DNA from: Paenibacillus qinlingensis
GTDB lineage: Bacteria > Bacillota > Bacilli > Paenibacillales > NBRC-103111
Assembly (NCBI RefSeq): GCF_013204845.1
Contig: NZ_JABMKY010000006.1
Coordinates: forward strand, 303,558-367,557
Reading direction: 5' to 3'
Length of the DNA: 64,000 bases
The notes under the pieces were generated by a model, which did not search any database, was not told the origin of the DNA, and was given only the letters and a program-made list of their open reading frames with translations. This document shows, piece by piece, positions 27,028 to 36,813 of the stretch. A program made the translations under genes and the position numbers. The first letter of the stretch is position 1. Every line of letters begins with the position of its first letter.

Positions 27028-29301
27028 ATGTTCACGTTCATTAGCCGCAACAAAAGAGGCGCCATGCTCAGCTACTTCAAGATCTTCATCTCCTTCGTCG
27101 CCATCGTAATGGCGGCGAATATCGTGATGTCCTCTTCGATGTATGTGAATTATGAGCGGCATTCCATTAAACAGGTTCAGACGTATACAGCGGAAGAGCT
27201 CGCTCAAATCAGTTATAGCACGAACTTTATGTTCGAGGCAGCCAAGATGACGTTGATGCAGCTGTACGCCAACCCTTCTGTACTTAAGCTATTAAATCAA
27301 GTGGATTTAAGTGAGCTTGAAACGGCTTCGCTGCTTAGTCAGGTGGGGGTGGTTAATATCAACCTGCCATTCCTGAATTCCATCTATATTTATAATAAAC
27401 GAGCGAATTTAATTTATTTTGATGGAAAGGCCTTTCCCATTTCGACTTTTCCCGATCAAGATATGATTCATAGGCTAAAAGACGGCGGAATGGCCAATCT
27501 GCATCCGATTGCACGCAAAATCCCTTCACCTACCGGCTACACGCAATTGCTTACGGAACGACCTGAAAAGGATGAAATCTACTCTTTCGTCTTCTATGAC
27601 GGCAACTCGACTCAGATCGATAATGCGCTTGTTCTCAATGTGTCACAGAAGTGGCTCAAGAATACCATTGAATCGATGGATCCGCGAATGAGCAACAATA
27701 CGTTGGTGGTAGATTCGTCCGGAATGATTGTGTTGGGGAATGAACGCTATACCTATTTGGATCATATCCAGGATAGCGATGATGATTTGAATGAGATTAG
27801 TAATCAGAGCAGCCCTTCTGGTTATTTGATCAAATCAATCGACGAGGTAAAGTATTTAATTACCTATGTGTCTTCCCCCATTTTGGATTGGAAATATATT
27901 AAATTTACGCCTTACGAGGCTGTCTCAGGTAAACTGAAGCAAGTCATGTTATGGACACTGATCATCTTTCTCGTGGTCACGCTGCTTTCGGTGCTGGCTG
28001 TCAGATACATTTCCAAATTCGTGTACGGACTGTTCAGCAGTAAGATTCGCGAGTTAGAGAACAAATATGACAATGAGAAAACGAGCGGATTTGAGAAGAA
28101 GCAGCAGTTTTTACGGATGTTAGTGACGAAGAAAATGGAAGACGGGATGGTGCGAAAGAGACTGGCTCGTTACGGCATTAACTTTGAATTGGATAGGGGC
28201 TTTATGACGGTCCTTTTCAAAATCGACCACTATGAGCAATTTGGCGAGCAGTACTCATTAGAGGATCGCGCTTTACTATCCTATGGGATGATGAACGTGA
28301 TTGGGGAATTGGCCAGCGCTCATTTCAGGAATGAGGCGGTCGATCTTGGGGACGGGTACATCGGCTTGTTGCTCAATCTGGATGATCAGGACAGTGAGGA
28401 AATTGCTGTCAACTTAGAAGAATTGGTAAAAAACATCCAGGACAACGTGGAGAAGTTTCTTGGTGCGTCGCTTTCAGCGGCACTGGGTGAAAGTTTGGAG
28501 GAAATGGAGGAGCTTCCTGGAAGCATCAGTTTATGCCGGGAAGCGTTGGCATACAAATTATTTTATGGACCGCGTTCACTGCTTTACGTATCAGGCATCA
28601 AGGAGATCAAGAAGAAGGATTACTTATTTCCTGAGCAGGCAGTGGCCACGATCATAGATGCATTACTTGAGGGAGACGATGAAGCGGTTCGATTAAGTTG
28701 TAGGCGGATGATTGAAAGCACACGTGGCTATTCCATCGCTAGTTTGCAGTCTACGGTGCTCCGATTAGCGCTCTCGCTGAAAGAAGGTATGCAGAAGTTT
28801 CCTGTACTAGCCGATGAAATTCACTATGGACCGTTTATAGATTTAGCAGGTCGTATAGCTGGCTTCGAGACGTTGGATGAGATGATAGATAAGCTGAATG
28901 AGCGATTCGAAGGTGTCCTGGAGGTCATTCACCGTTCGCAAAAAACGATTAGGAAGTATGAGCGTTACAGCGGTATTTTGAGTCAAGTGCAAGCGTTCGT
29001 GGAGCAGGATTATGCGAATCCGAATCTCAATCCGGAACTGATTGCGGAGCACCTGCAATTATCGGCCAAGTACTTAAGGACCTTATATCTGAAAGCATCG
29101 GGTGAATCATTAGGCGAGTACATTACGCGTTTTCGTTTGGATCAAGCTAAATCTTTGTTGGAAAATATAGAAACAACCGTTCAAGAGGCAGCTGCACGCA
29201 GCGGTTTTGTTAATATTAATTACTTCTATACTTTGTTCAAAAAATACAACGGCATAACGCCCAATGAGTTCAGGAGTCTTACGAACTCGGAGCCTACCTG
29301 A
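27028..29301 (+). CDS. Membrane-anchored AraC-family regulator of importer 2
   Basis: 757 residues from ATG 27028 (AGGGGGG upstream); any start further upstream would fall inside the preceding terminator hairpin. A transmembrane helix (~13-35), an extracytoplasmic sensor region, a second helix (~310-335, LWTLIIFLVVTLLSVLAV), a cytoplasmic linker and a C-terminal AraC domain (LIAEHLQLSAKYLRTLYLKA; GFVNINYFYTLFKKYNG). It is paralogous in design to the 9605 protein. It sits between the binding-protein and permease genes; elements A and B, one on each side, share a motif and are its likely targets. Confidence 0.9.
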   Translation: MFTFISRNKRGAMLSYFKIFISFVAIVMAANIVMSSSMYVNYERHSIKQVQTYTAEELAQISYSTNFMFEAAKMTLMQLYANPSVLKLLNQVDLSELETASLLSQVGVVNINLPFLNSIYIYNKRANLIYFDGKAFPISTFPDQDMIHRLKDGGMANLHPIARKIPSPTGYTQLLTERPEKDEIYSFVFYDGNSTQIDNALVLNVSQKWLKNTIESMDPRMSNNTLVVDSSGMIVLGNERYTYLDHIQDSDDDLNEISNQSSPSGYLIKSIDEVKYLITYVSSPILDWKYIKFTPYEAVSGKLKQVMLWTLIIFLVVTLLSVLAVRYISKFVYGLFSSKIRELENKYDNEKTSGFEKKQQFLRMLVTKKMEDGMVRKRLARYGINFELDRGFMTVLFKIDHYEQFGEQYSLEDRALLSYGMMNVIGELASAHFRNEAVDLGDGYIGLLLNLDDQDSEEIAVNLEELVKNIQDNVEKFLGASLSAALGESLEEMEELPGSISLCREALAYKLFYGPRSLLYVSGIKEIKKKDYLFPEQAVATIIDALLEGDDEAVRLSCRRMIESTRGYSIASLQSTVLRLALSLKEGMQKFPVLADEIHYGPFIDLAGRIAGFETLDEMIDKLNERFEGVLEVIHRSQKTIRKYERYSGILSQVQAFVEQDYANPNLNPELIAEHLQLSAKYLRTLYLKASGESLGEYITRFRLDQAKSLLENIETTVQEAAARSGFVNINYFYTLFKKYNGITPNEFRSLTNSEPT

Positions 29302-29326
29302 TGCCATGCTGGCAAAATTCCTATAC

Positions 29327-29363
29327 GAAAACCGACCAACACATCCTGTTGATCGGTTTTTTC
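29327..29363 (+). terminator. Terminator after the importer 2 regulator gene
   Basis: AAAACCGA.CAACA pairs with TGTTG.TCGGTTTT and is followed by further T. Confidence 0.85.
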
Positions 29364-29422
29364 GCGTTCAACAGCTGCCCTAGACTTCAAAAGTGGCTTA
29401 ATGTGAACTGCTTCCATAATTG

Positions 29423-29493
29423 AAGCCCAATTGGACAATATTGCAGTATTCGAGGGAAATAAGTGACGTATATACTTAGGCCATAAGTCGAGC
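29423..29493 (+). promoter_or_regulatory. Activated promoter of importer 2 permeases, element B
   Basis: AAGCCCAATTGGACAATATT, GCAGTATT and TATACT (29471-29476), then AAGTCGAG. Same order as element A with one extra base. It gives the permease and enzyme genes their own start independent of the upstream terminators. Confidence 0.6.
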
Positions 29494-29533
29494 AATCGCT
29501 GTTTAGATTATGCAGAAAAGGAGTGCAAACGTA

Positions 29534-30463
29534 ATGAATGTGGGGATCCCTCGCAAGAAGCGCAAACGCTTCATCAGCCATTGGCAATTAATCGTCATGT
29601 CGCTGCCAGCCATTATTAAGATATTTGTGTTTGCTTATCTGCCCATGGTTGGCATTATTATGGCGTTTAAAGATTATGTACCGACGAAGGGAATCTTGGG
29701 AAGTCCGTGGAACGGCTTTGACAATTTCAAGTTTTTCTTTCAGTCAGCAGATGCCTGGCGGATTTTACGCAATACAATTGGGCTCAATGGACTTCTCATT
29801 GTTGTAGAATTGCTGGCTGGTGTCTTTTTCGCCCTGCTGTTATATGAGGTTGCTGGCAAAAAAACATTGAAGGTATATCAATCGGTCATGTTTTTCCCTT
29901 ATTTCTTCTCTTGGGTATTGGTCGGTTTGATGCTGACAACCTTATTGAATCCGTCGACTGGCTTGTTGTCTACGCTGATCCGCAAGATGACAGGATATGA
30001 AGTGGCGTTCTACTCTGAGCCGTGGTATTGGCTCATCATACTTCCGCTTGTCGCGATCTGGAAGGGAACGGGATTCAGCAGTCTAATCTACTATTCGGCG
30101 CTCATGAGCATTGACAAGGAGCTCTTCGAGGCTGCCGAGATTGATGGAGCGACGAAAGTGCAATCCGTTCGACATATTTCCATTCCATTTCTAGCGCCGA
30201 TGATGGTGATGTTGACAATACTTGCGATCGGACATATTATGCGTGCAGATTTCGGTTTATTCTATTTTGTGCCGCGAAACGTAAGCGCATTGTTCCCTGT
30301 CACGGATGTCTTGGATACGTACGTGTTCCGCGCGCTAACTGTGAATGGTGATTTCGCTATGAGCTCAGCCGTAGGGCTGTTTCAATCCGTTGTTGGCTTC
30401 ATCTTGATCTTGGGGACGAACCGCGTGGCCAAAATGTTCAACAAAGAATATGGATTATTTTAA
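29534..30463 (+). CDS. ABC sugar transporter permease, LplB type (importer 2)
   Basis: 309 residues from ATG 29534 (AAAGGAG 10 nt upstream; ATG 29510 lies upstream of that site). Basic N-terminus, six helices, YLPMVGIIMAFKDYVP family signature and EAA loop FEAAEIDGATKVQSVRHISI. It forms the importer 2 channel with the next gene. The ATPase is not encoded here. Confidence 0.92.
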   Translation: MNVGIPRKKRKRFISHWQLIVMSLPAIIKIFVFAYLPMVGIIMAFKDYVPTKGILGSPWNGFDNFKFFFQSADAWRILRNTIGLNGLLIVVELLAGVFFALLLYEVAGKKTLKVYQSVMFFPYFFSWVLVGLMLTTLLNPSTGLLSTLIRKMTGYEVAFYSEPWYWLIILPLVAIWKGTGFSSLIYYSALMSIDKELFEAAEIDGATKVQSVRHISIPFLAPMMVMLTILAIGHIMRADFGLFYFVPRNVSALFPVTDVLDTYVFRALTVNGDFAMSSAVGLFQSVVGFILILGTNRVAKMFNKEYGLF

Positions 30464-30479
30464 GGTGGGAAGTGGCCGA

Positions 30480-31367
30480 ATGATGATGAAGAAAAATACC
30501 TTTCACAAATGGCTAGTCCACATGTGCCTGATACTGTTCTGTGCAATGTGCTTGCTGCCTCTTGTACTTACCATATCGATATCGTTGACGGATGGAGCAG
30601 TGATTCAAACCTATGGCTATCAGCTGATTCCGAAAAAGTTTTCTTGGGAAGCTTATCAATTCATATGGATGGATCCATCCTCTTTGCTGGCGGGTTACAG
30701 GAATTCACTTTTCATTGTCGTTATCGGAACGATAGGCAATCTACTGGTGACATCGATGATTGCCTACGCATTGGCCAGACGAGATTTCCAATTGCGGAAT
30801 GCGATTTCCTTCTATATTTTCGTAACGATGATATTCTCTGGCGGTATTGTGCCGCTTTATATTCTTATCGTGCAGTATTTGGAATGGAAGAACTCGCTGA
30901 TCTCGTTAATTATTCCTGCCTTTGCAGCGCCTTTTCAAATATTTATGCTGAGGGTATTTTTTCAAGAAATTCCTGCTCCGCTTATTGAATCGGCGAAGAT
31001 CGACGGGGCTTCCGATTTCAGAACCTATTGGAGCATCGTGCTGCCGCTCTCGAAGCCTGCGCTAGCAACGGTAGCGTTGATGATGACTCTACATTACTGG
31101 AACGAAACGTTTAATGCCATTTTGTATATCGATAAAGTCGCTTTGTATCCCATTCAGCTCATTCTAAAGAACATTACGTCCTACATTGAATTGGTAAAAG
31201 GGAGTGGCGTCGACCCGATGGGCAATCCCATTAGTGCTTCCGACGTGCCTACGGATGCGATCATGTACGCCATGATGGTACTTACCTCGCTGCCAGTCAT
31301 GTTTCTGTTCGGGTTTTTGCAAAAATATTTTGTCAAAGGACTGACGATTGGTGCAGTCAAAGGGTGA
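30480..31367 (+). CDS. ABC sugar transporter permease, LplC type (importer 2)
   Basis: 295 residues from the ATG at 30480 (AAGGTGGG upstream, overlapping the previous stop); a 30450 start would lie inside the LplB gene. Six helices, TMIFSGGIVPLYIL motif, EAA loop IESAKIDGASDFRTYWSIVL, C-terminal KGLTIGAVKG. Cotranscribed with the LplB gene. Confidence 0.92.
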   Translation: MMMKKNTFHKWLVHMCLILFCAMCLLPLVLTISISLTDGAVIQTYGYQLIPKKFSWEAYQFIWMDPSSLLAGYRNSLFIVVIGTIGNLLVTSMIAYALARRDFQLRNAISFYIFVTMIFSGGIVPLYILIVQYLEWKNSLISLIIPAFAAPFQIFMLRVFFQEIPAPLIESAKIDGASDFRTYWSIVLPLSKPALATVALMMTLHYWNETFNAILYIDKVALYPIQLILKNITSYIELVKGSGVDPMGNPISASDVPTDAIMYAMMVLTSLPVMFLFGFLQKYFVKGLTIGAVKG

Positions 31368-31419
31368 ATGGGTGACAACTTCACTCCATTAGAAACGAAG
31401 TGAAAGGATTGATTTTGCG

Positions 31420-32493
31420 ATGAATAAGTTAAGAGTTGGTATTATTGGTGCTGGGAAAATTTTTGCCGGTTCGCATGCCCCTGCGTGGGTATCCAGTCCT
31501 CATGTGGAAATCGTAGCGATATGTGATACACATCTCCCCAATGGGGAAGAGCAGGCGAATAAGTTGAGCGTTAGTCGTGTGTATCGTGATTATAAAGATA
31601 TGTTGGAGCAGGAAACGCTGGATGTGGTCGGCGTTAGTACGCCGAACATCTACCACTCCGAGGTATCCATTGCAGCACTGGAACGCGGCCTTCACGTATT
31701 CTGTGAGAAGCCGGATGCTGTGAGTCCTGAGGAAGCTCAGAAGATGGCCGATGCAGCCAAGCGCTCAGGCAAGGTGCTGATGGTGATGCGCAATAATCGG
31801 TTCACACCGCAGGCGAAATTCCTCAAACGTTACATCGAGTCAGGTGCAATGGGCGAGATTTATACAGGCAGAACAGGATGGATTCGGCGCAGAGGTATTC
31901 CTGGTCGCGGAGGATGGTTCACAACCAAGGCCATGTCTGGAGGGGGGCCATTAATCGATCTTGGTGTGCATATGATTGATGTGGCCATTTGGATGATGGG
32001 CAATCCTCGTCCAATTGCTGTGAGTGGATCGGCATATACCAAGTTTGCGGATGCGAAAGTGCAAATTTCTGCCGATTCGAGATTCGGAACGACACAAGAA
32101 GGCGGAATCTTTGATGTGGAAGACCTCGCGACGGGCTTTATTCGTTTCGATAATGGTGCATCCCTGCAAATCGAGTTCAGTTGGGCATCGAACGTGGAGG
32201 ATGATCTCAAGTTCATGGAGCTTCGCGGGACGAAAGCTGGATGCAGCTTGAAGAATTCTGATTTGAAGCTGATCACGGAGATTGAAGGGGTTCTCTGTGA
32301 TCTATCACCTCGATTCGGGGGAAGTGAGATCAGGCCGCATGCGAGTAATATTCATCATTTCATCGCGTGTGTTCTCGGAGAGGAAGAGCCAATAAACACA
32401 CCAGAGAGTGGCGTAGATATGATCCGGATTTTGAAGGCTATCTATGAATCCGCGGAAAGTGGCAGGGAAGTCAGACTTGACGAACACCAATGA
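31420..32493 (+). CDS. Gfo/Idh/MocA-family oxidoreductase
   Basis: 357 residues. The N-terminal Rossmann motif GIIGAGKIFAG binds NAD(P). CEKPDAVS carries the conserved Lys, and LGVHMIDVAIWMMG carries the catalytic-region His/Asp of the family. GAAAGGA lies upstream of the ATG. Such enzymes oxidise or reduce sugars or cyclitols in the cytoplasm. In this operon it would act on the sugar released by the neighbouring hydrolases. The substrate is not visible. Confidence 0.9.
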   Translation: MNKLRVGIIGAGKIFAGSHAPAWVSSPHVEIVAICDTHLPNGEEQANKLSVSRVYRDYKDMLEQETLDVVGVSTPNIYHSEVSIAALERGLHVFCEKPDAVSPEEAQKMADAAKRSGKVLMVMRNNRFTPQAKFLKRYIESGAMGEIYTGRTGWIRRRGIPGRGGWFTTKAMSGGGPLIDLGVHMIDVAIWMMGNPRPIAVSGSAYTKFADAKVQISADSRFGTTQEGGIFDVEDLATGFIRFDNGASLQIEFSWASNVEDDLKFMELRGTKAGCSLKNSDLKLITEIEGVLCDLSPRFGGSEIRPHASNIHHFIACVLGEEEPINTPESGVDMIRILKAIYESAESGREVRLDEHQ

Positions 32494-32549
32494 CATCAGG
32501 GGACGTATGAAAGCGTAAGTTCCTCCTGCGGAGCGAAAGGAGCGTCAAC

Positions 32550-33602
32550 ATGTTTGAACAATACGAAGACAGTGAGCGGTTAACTAAGTCATTTCTTGAA
32601 CCATTCCGATCGCCGTATCAAGATTTCCGGTATTATGCATCTTCCGTAACTCCAGAATTACGTTTAGCCATAAATATCATAAAGCCAGAATCACCTGCAC
32701 CGATTCTCGTGCAGTTGCACGGCTGGCATATGAGTATGCCTCAACCCGTTCAACGTGAACAGCCTGGTCAGTCACCATACTTGATTGTACAGGTGGATAT
32801 GCGCGGGCGGGCTTTCTCGAGCGGCATGGCGGATTGCAACGGTTTGGAATTGATCGACATCTATGATGCGGTGGAGTTTGTTCGTCAGGAATATGGCGAT
32901 TGGACTGTGAATCCAGAACGGGTCTACATAGAAGGCGGCAGCGGTGGTGGAGGAAATGTACTGGCTGCGGTAGCCAAGTTTCCTGATTTGTTTGCGGCAG
33001 CAACCGCTTTGTACGGCGTATCGGATTACGCACGTTGGTATGAGCAAGATCTGATCGGCGAATTCCGGGATGAGATGGATGTATGGATCGGGTGTCCTCC
33101 GCAGGATGACCCGCTAAGATATGCGGCACGAAGCGGATTGGCGCTTGGGGCTAACTTGCATACCCCCTTGTACTTGACGCATGGCGATGGAGATATTCGC
33201 ATTCCCGTTATGATGTCGCGGCAGTATGTTGAGCAGCTTACCCAATTGGGTAAGGCCCATCTGGTTCAGTATGACGAATTGCCGGGCGTAGGCGATCGTA
33301 GTCATACGGGAGGGGCCACATTACAGCATCTTCATGATTTGCAAGAACGCTCGGAGGCGAATCGTCAACGGCATGATAGGCCCATCGAATTGGCTCCAAT
33401 CGGTGTCTTGCTGGTCGGCGGCTACCTGTATACGAAGCATTTTCATGTACATTTGGAATCGGTAAATCAGCTGGCGACGTTGCGCTACGATTTGGACCAA
33501 CAGACAATTTCCATATTTAGCGAACAACGCTGCTCTTACCGTTTGCAGTGGTCGGATGGCCAAACAGTAGAAGGGGAATGCGAGATAAAGAGTAGGAGGT
33601 AA
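32550..33602 (+). CDS. Prolyl-oligopeptidase-like alpha/beta hydrolase
   Basis: 350 residues, no signal peptide. GGSGGGGN is the nucleophile elbow, HGDGDIRIP the acid segment and DRSHTGG the His segment, as in S9/acyl-peptide-hydrolase-like esterases. The C-terminal ~70 residues form an extra beta-rich part. Within a glycan operon a sugar esterase is more likely than a peptidase, but this is inference. Confidence 0.8.
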   Translation: MFEQYEDSERLTKSFLEPFRSPYQDFRYYASSVTPELRLAINIIKPESPAPILVQLHGWHMSMPQPVQREQPGQSPYLIVQVDMRGRAFSSGMADCNGLELIDIYDAVEFVRQEYGDWTVNPERVYIEGGSGGGGNVLAAVAKFPDLFAAATALYGVSDYARWYEQDLIGEFRDEMDVWIGCPPQDDPLRYAARSGLALGANLHTPLYLTHGDGDIRIPVMMSRQYVEQLTQLGKAHLVQYDELPGVGDRSHTGGATLQHLHDLQERSEANRQRHDRPIELAPIGVLLVGGYLYTKHFHVHLESVNQLATLRYDLDQQTISIFSEQRCSYRLQWSDGQTVEGECEIKSRR

Positions 33603-33604
33603 CT

Positions 33605-34363
33605 ATGAGACACAAAATGGCGATACAACTCGCGACACTGCGGGAAAGCTGTAAGAGCAATTTCCCACAAGTGTTGGAGACGCTAGGGAATATGGGATGG
33701 GCAGGCGTGCAGTTCGCGGGCTACCATGGTTACGACCCTAAGGTGTTAGCAGAAATCGTTCGAGGGACAGGGATGAAAGTGGCCGGCCTCCATGTGAGTA
33801 TTCCTCTGCTGAGAGAGCAGATGGAGCAACTGATTGACGATGCAGCCTTATTCGGTACACGGGATTTGATCTGCTCCAATACGCCGGATGATTGGAGGAA
33901 TCCAGATGGATTTCGCGAAATGAAGCGCCTGCTGAATGAGAGCGCTGTGTACTTGAAAAGTCGCGGACTGCGGTTGAGCTATCACAATCATGCGTTTGAG
34001 TTCGAGACGGAAGTGGATGGTCAATCCGCGCTTCGATACTTGCTGGATCCCGCTGAAGACAATGCGATCCTCGCGGAAATTGATGTGTATTGGGCAAGGA
34101 AAGGCGGATACGATCCGTATCAGTTTATCTTGCCATATGCGGGACGCATGCCAATTATCCATCTGAAAGATATGACGGATGACGAAGAGCAAACCTTCGC
34201 TGAAATTGGGACAGGGCAGATCGACTTTGTGCCGATTCTACAGTGGGGTGAAAAGCAAGGCATCGAGTGGTACGTTGTGGAGCAAGATCGCTGTCGTCGC
34301 GATCCCATGGAGTCCGTACAGATAAGCTATGAGCAGTTGCTGCGCTTATCGAAGCTCGTATGA
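33605..34363 (+). CDS. Sugar phosphate isomerase/epimerase (xylose-isomerase-like TIM barrel)
   Basis: 252 residues. AGGAGG spans the previous stop codon (3-nt gap), so it is translationally coupled. SYHNHAFEFE, EIDVYWARKGG, IIHLKDM and WYVVEQDR supply the metal-binding Glu/Asp/His pattern of this superfamily. It likely isomerises or epimerises the keto-sugar formed by the oxidoreductase two genes upstream. The exact reaction is unknown. Confidence 0.88.
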   Translation: MRHKMAIQLATLRESCKSNFPQVLETLGNMGWAGVQFAGYHGYDPKVLAEIVRGTGMKVAGLHVSIPLLREQMEQLIDDAALFGTRDLICSNTPDDWRNPDGFREMKRLLNESAVYLKSRGLRLSYHNHAFEFETEVDGQSALRYLLDPAEDNAILAEIDVYWARKGGYDPYQFILPYAGRMPIIHLKDMTDDEEQTFAEIGTGQIDFVPILQWGEKQGIEWYVVEQDRCRRDPMESVQISYEQLLRLSKLV

Positions 34364-34378
34364 GAGGAGAGGAATCGA

Positions 34379-35839
34379 TTGACGTTTAAGTATCATCTTG
34401 CGGAAATTATACAAGCCGTCCAAATTGATGTACCGGAAAATAAGCGTATTCCGTTTAATTGGCAGGCGGTAGGGGTAGGTGGATCTCAATCGCTAACGGT
34501 TCGTATGGGGTGGACGGATAAAGCTGTCCCCGTTTTGCTAGGTGCGGAATCTGTTCAGCTTCGGATTACTGCTGCTTTGGATGTTCGAGAAACGATACTG
34601 CTGGAGGCTGTTACAGCCAAATCTCACCGCCAAGTCGGTATATTCGATATCCGATATGCATCTACTTTGCAGCCTTTTGAAATTCAGCTCATTCCCGATG
34701 ATTGGGAAGCTGTCATCGAGGAAGGGATTGAATTGCGGATGCAAGAGGGAAGCTTACCGTTTTGGATTCTAGTACCGGACTCAGCATTATGTGATCAAGC
34801 TTCGCTTCTGTTTCCTCATCTACTCATCTCGGACAGTGAATCGGCGCAGCAATCTGCACGCGATCAGCCGTTGCTTCACACGCTGTCGTCCCTGTCTTCG
34901 CTTCAGCCTTTCGGCTGGCTGGAAGGCTGTGTGCTAGACGGATTGATGGATTTGAGCCAGGCACTGGGAGAGCCGCGATTTGAAGATGCGGCGCGTGCGC
35001 ATCTGGCTCTCTATTTGGACGAGAATAATAATCTAAAGTATGAAGACCCGCTTAGTGAGCCATCTGACGGTAAAGTGTACGGTATTGAAGGCACGTTGCC
35101 ATTCGCTGCATGGGCTCGTTTGCAGCCCGATCACCCCGTCATGGAGCAAGCGATAAGCTTATGGATGTCCCACATACGGGAGGATGGCGCCATTTGCGGC
35201 ACGGGGATGCTGTCTGCCGAAGGGAGCTATACCGTTGCTTATCCAATGGCGGTACTGGCTCGTGTTCGCCAAGATGTCGGGTTGGCGGAGATGGCTGTAC
35301 GGCAATTAGAGGTACGCCGTCAGCTGTTGACCAAGTCTGAGGGAGATCTCTACCTTCGATGTTATACGAATGGAAGTCTTACTTTCCGTCACTGGGCTAG
35401 AGCGCACGCTTGGTACTTGCTCGGACTGATTCGCACGCTTATGGAGCTGCGTGAGGCAGGCCACTCGAGCGTGGGTGCAGATCGATGCGCATCTGAATTT
35501 GTTCGTGCTGCGAACGTTGCGCTCTCCTACCAATCGACCGACGGCTTATGGTCAGTGTTTCTGGATGAACCGTCGACAGGGTCAGATACCTCAGGATCGG
35601 CCGGGATTGCTGCGGCACTCGCACTTGGCGCAAATTTCGGTCTGCTGCCAGAGCACGCGCGGTTAGCGGCCGAACGTGCGTTGGAAGCGCTGCTCTCTTT
35701 TTTAACGCCGGATGGGATTCTAAGGCATGTGGCGCAGAGCAATAAAGGCGGGGAAGCACTGCAACGAAGCGGTTATCGCGTGATGTTCCAGATGGCTACG
35801 GGGTTGTTGGGTCAATTATACGCCGCTTTGCAGCGATAG
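34379..35839 (+). CDS. GH105/GH88-like unsaturated uronyl hydrolase with N-terminal extension
   Basis: 486 residues, TTG start with AGGAGAGG 7 nt upstream. Residues ~1-165 form a beta-rich extension. From ~170 an (alpha/alpha)6 barrel begins (GWLEGCVLDGLMDLSQAL), with HWARAHAWYLLGLIRTL and TSGSAGIAAALALG, resembling YteR/YesR-type unsaturated rhamnogalacturonyl hydrolases. Cytoplasmic. It would remove the unsaturated uronic acid from lyase products imported by importer 2. It is divergent enough that the family call is moderate. Confidence 0.75.
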   Translation: MTFKYHLAEIIQAVQIDVPENKRIPFNWQAVGVGGSQSLTVRMGWTDKAVPVLLGAESVQLRITAALDVRETILLEAVTAKSHRQVGIFDIRYASTLQPFEIQLIPDDWEAVIEEGIELRMQEGSLPFWILVPDSALCDQASLLFPHLLISDSESAQQSARDQPLLHTLSSLSSLQPFGWLEGCVLDGLMDLSQALGEPRFEDAARAHLALYLDENNNLKYEDPLSEPSDGKVYGIEGTLPFAAWARLQPDHPVMEQAISLWMSHIREDGAICGTGMLSAEGSYTVAYPMAVLARVRQDVGLAEMAVRQLEVRRQLLTKSEGDLYLRCYTNGSLTFRHWARAHAWYLLGLIRTLMELREAGHSSVGADRCASEFVRAANVALSYQSTDGLWSVFLDEPSTGSDTSGSAGIAAALALGANFGLLPEHARLAAERALEALLSFLTPDGILRHVAQSNKGGEALQRSGYRVMFQMATGLLGQLYAALQR

Positions 35840-35848
35840 AAGGAAGAG

Positions 35849-35932
35849 ATGTCGATGTTCAATGACGGCTGCCATTTGTCCGAACACGGCAATCTCTTGG
35901 TGGCGGACCTTGTATTTGATGCGCTGAGATAG
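35849..35932 (+). pseudogene. Remnant of an SGNH/GDSL hydrolase (C-terminal fragment)
   Basis: 27 codons, MSMFNDGCHLSEHGNLLVAD and a short tail, then TAG. DGCHLS..G..LVAD is the Block V Asp-x-x-His motif found at the very C-terminus of SGNH esterases. The catalytic Ser and the rest are absent. It sits 9 bp after GH105 and 30 bp before ThuA, so it is probably what remains after an internal deletion of a sugar-esterase gene in this operon. Confidence 0.55.
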
Positions 35933-35962
35933 GAAAAAGAATGAGGTAAGGGAGAGAAAGCG

Positions 35963-36703
35963 ATGAGTGAAACGATCAAAGTAACGATATGGAACGAGTA
36001 TCGCCATGAGATGACGAAGCCAAGTGTTCGGGAGATGTATCCGCAGGGCATGCATCATGCCATCGCTGAAGGTTTAATCGGTAACTTCGCAATTCATACA
36101 GCGACACTCGATGAACCGGAGCACGGTTTGACTGCCGAGGTGCTGGCTAATACGGATGTTCTTATCTGGTGGGGGCATGTCGCGCACAAGGAGGTGGCGG
36201 ACGAGATTGCTGATCGCGTTACTGCCCGTGTTCTCCAAGGGATGGGCTTCATCGCGCTGCATTCTTCCCATTATGCGAAGGTATTTAAGAAGCTAATGGG
36301 TACGACCTGTTCCTTGCTGTATCGCGATGCAGGGGAAAAAGAACGGCTCTGGGTAACCGCGCCAGGACATCCCATTGCGGAGGGCATCGGGCCTTATTTT
36401 GAATTAGAGCAAGAAGAAATGTACGGCGAGTTCTTCGATATTCCATCACCGGATGAAGTGGTGTTCACCAGTTGGTTCGAAGGGGGGAATGTCTTTCGAA
36501 GCGGGTGTTGCTTTAACCGTGGACAAGGGAAGATTTTTTATTTCCGACCAGGTCATGAACTTTACCCGACTTATCGTGATGCGAATGTGCTGCGTGTCAT
36601 CTCTAACGCCGTAGGCTGGGCCGCACCGGTGAAACGAGATCTGCCCCGTTATGGTAAAGCTGTACCAGCATTGGAAGTTATCCTACCCAAAAATATGAAA
36701 TAG
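35963..36703 (+). CDS. ThuA-domain protein
   Basis: 246 residues. [10 protein letters not shown] at the start, [14 protein letters not shown], the [11 protein letters not shown] segment and [13 protein letters not shown] are characteristic of the ThuA (class I amidotransferase-like) fold associated with sugar catabolic operons. AGGGAGA precedes the ATG. The reaction of bacterial ThuA proteins is thought to be in sugar oxidation or modification; a specific step cannot be given. It is the last gene of the importer 2 operon. Confidence 0.9.
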   Translation: MSETIKVTIWNEYRHEMTKPSVREMYPQGMHHAIAEGLIGNFAIHTATLDEPEHGLTAEVLANTDVLIWWGHVAHKEVADEIADRVTARVLQGMGFIALHSSHYAKVFKKLMGTTCSLLYRDAGEKERLWVTAPGHPIAEGIGPYFELEQEEMYGEFFDIPSPDEVVFTSWFEGGNVFRSGCCFNRGQGKIFYFRPGHELYPTYRDANVLRVISNAVGWAAPVKRDLPRYGKAVPALEVILPKNMK

Positions 36704-36729
36704 AAGTAAGATATAAACGCAAATAATAA

Positions 36730-36787
36730 CACCTCTTCGTGTGATGAAGTGAGAGTACCCAGCAATTACTACCACACAGAAGAGGTG
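36730..36787. terminator. Bidirectional hairpin between ThuA and heparinase genes
   Basis: CACCTCTTCGTGTG pairs with CACACAGAAGAGGTG (one bulge) over a ~29-nt loop. It lies between convergent genes. The tails are only moderately T/A-rich. Confidence 0.6.
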
Positions 36788-36813
36788 CCTTTCTCCAATT
36801 CCCCAAGTAAATG

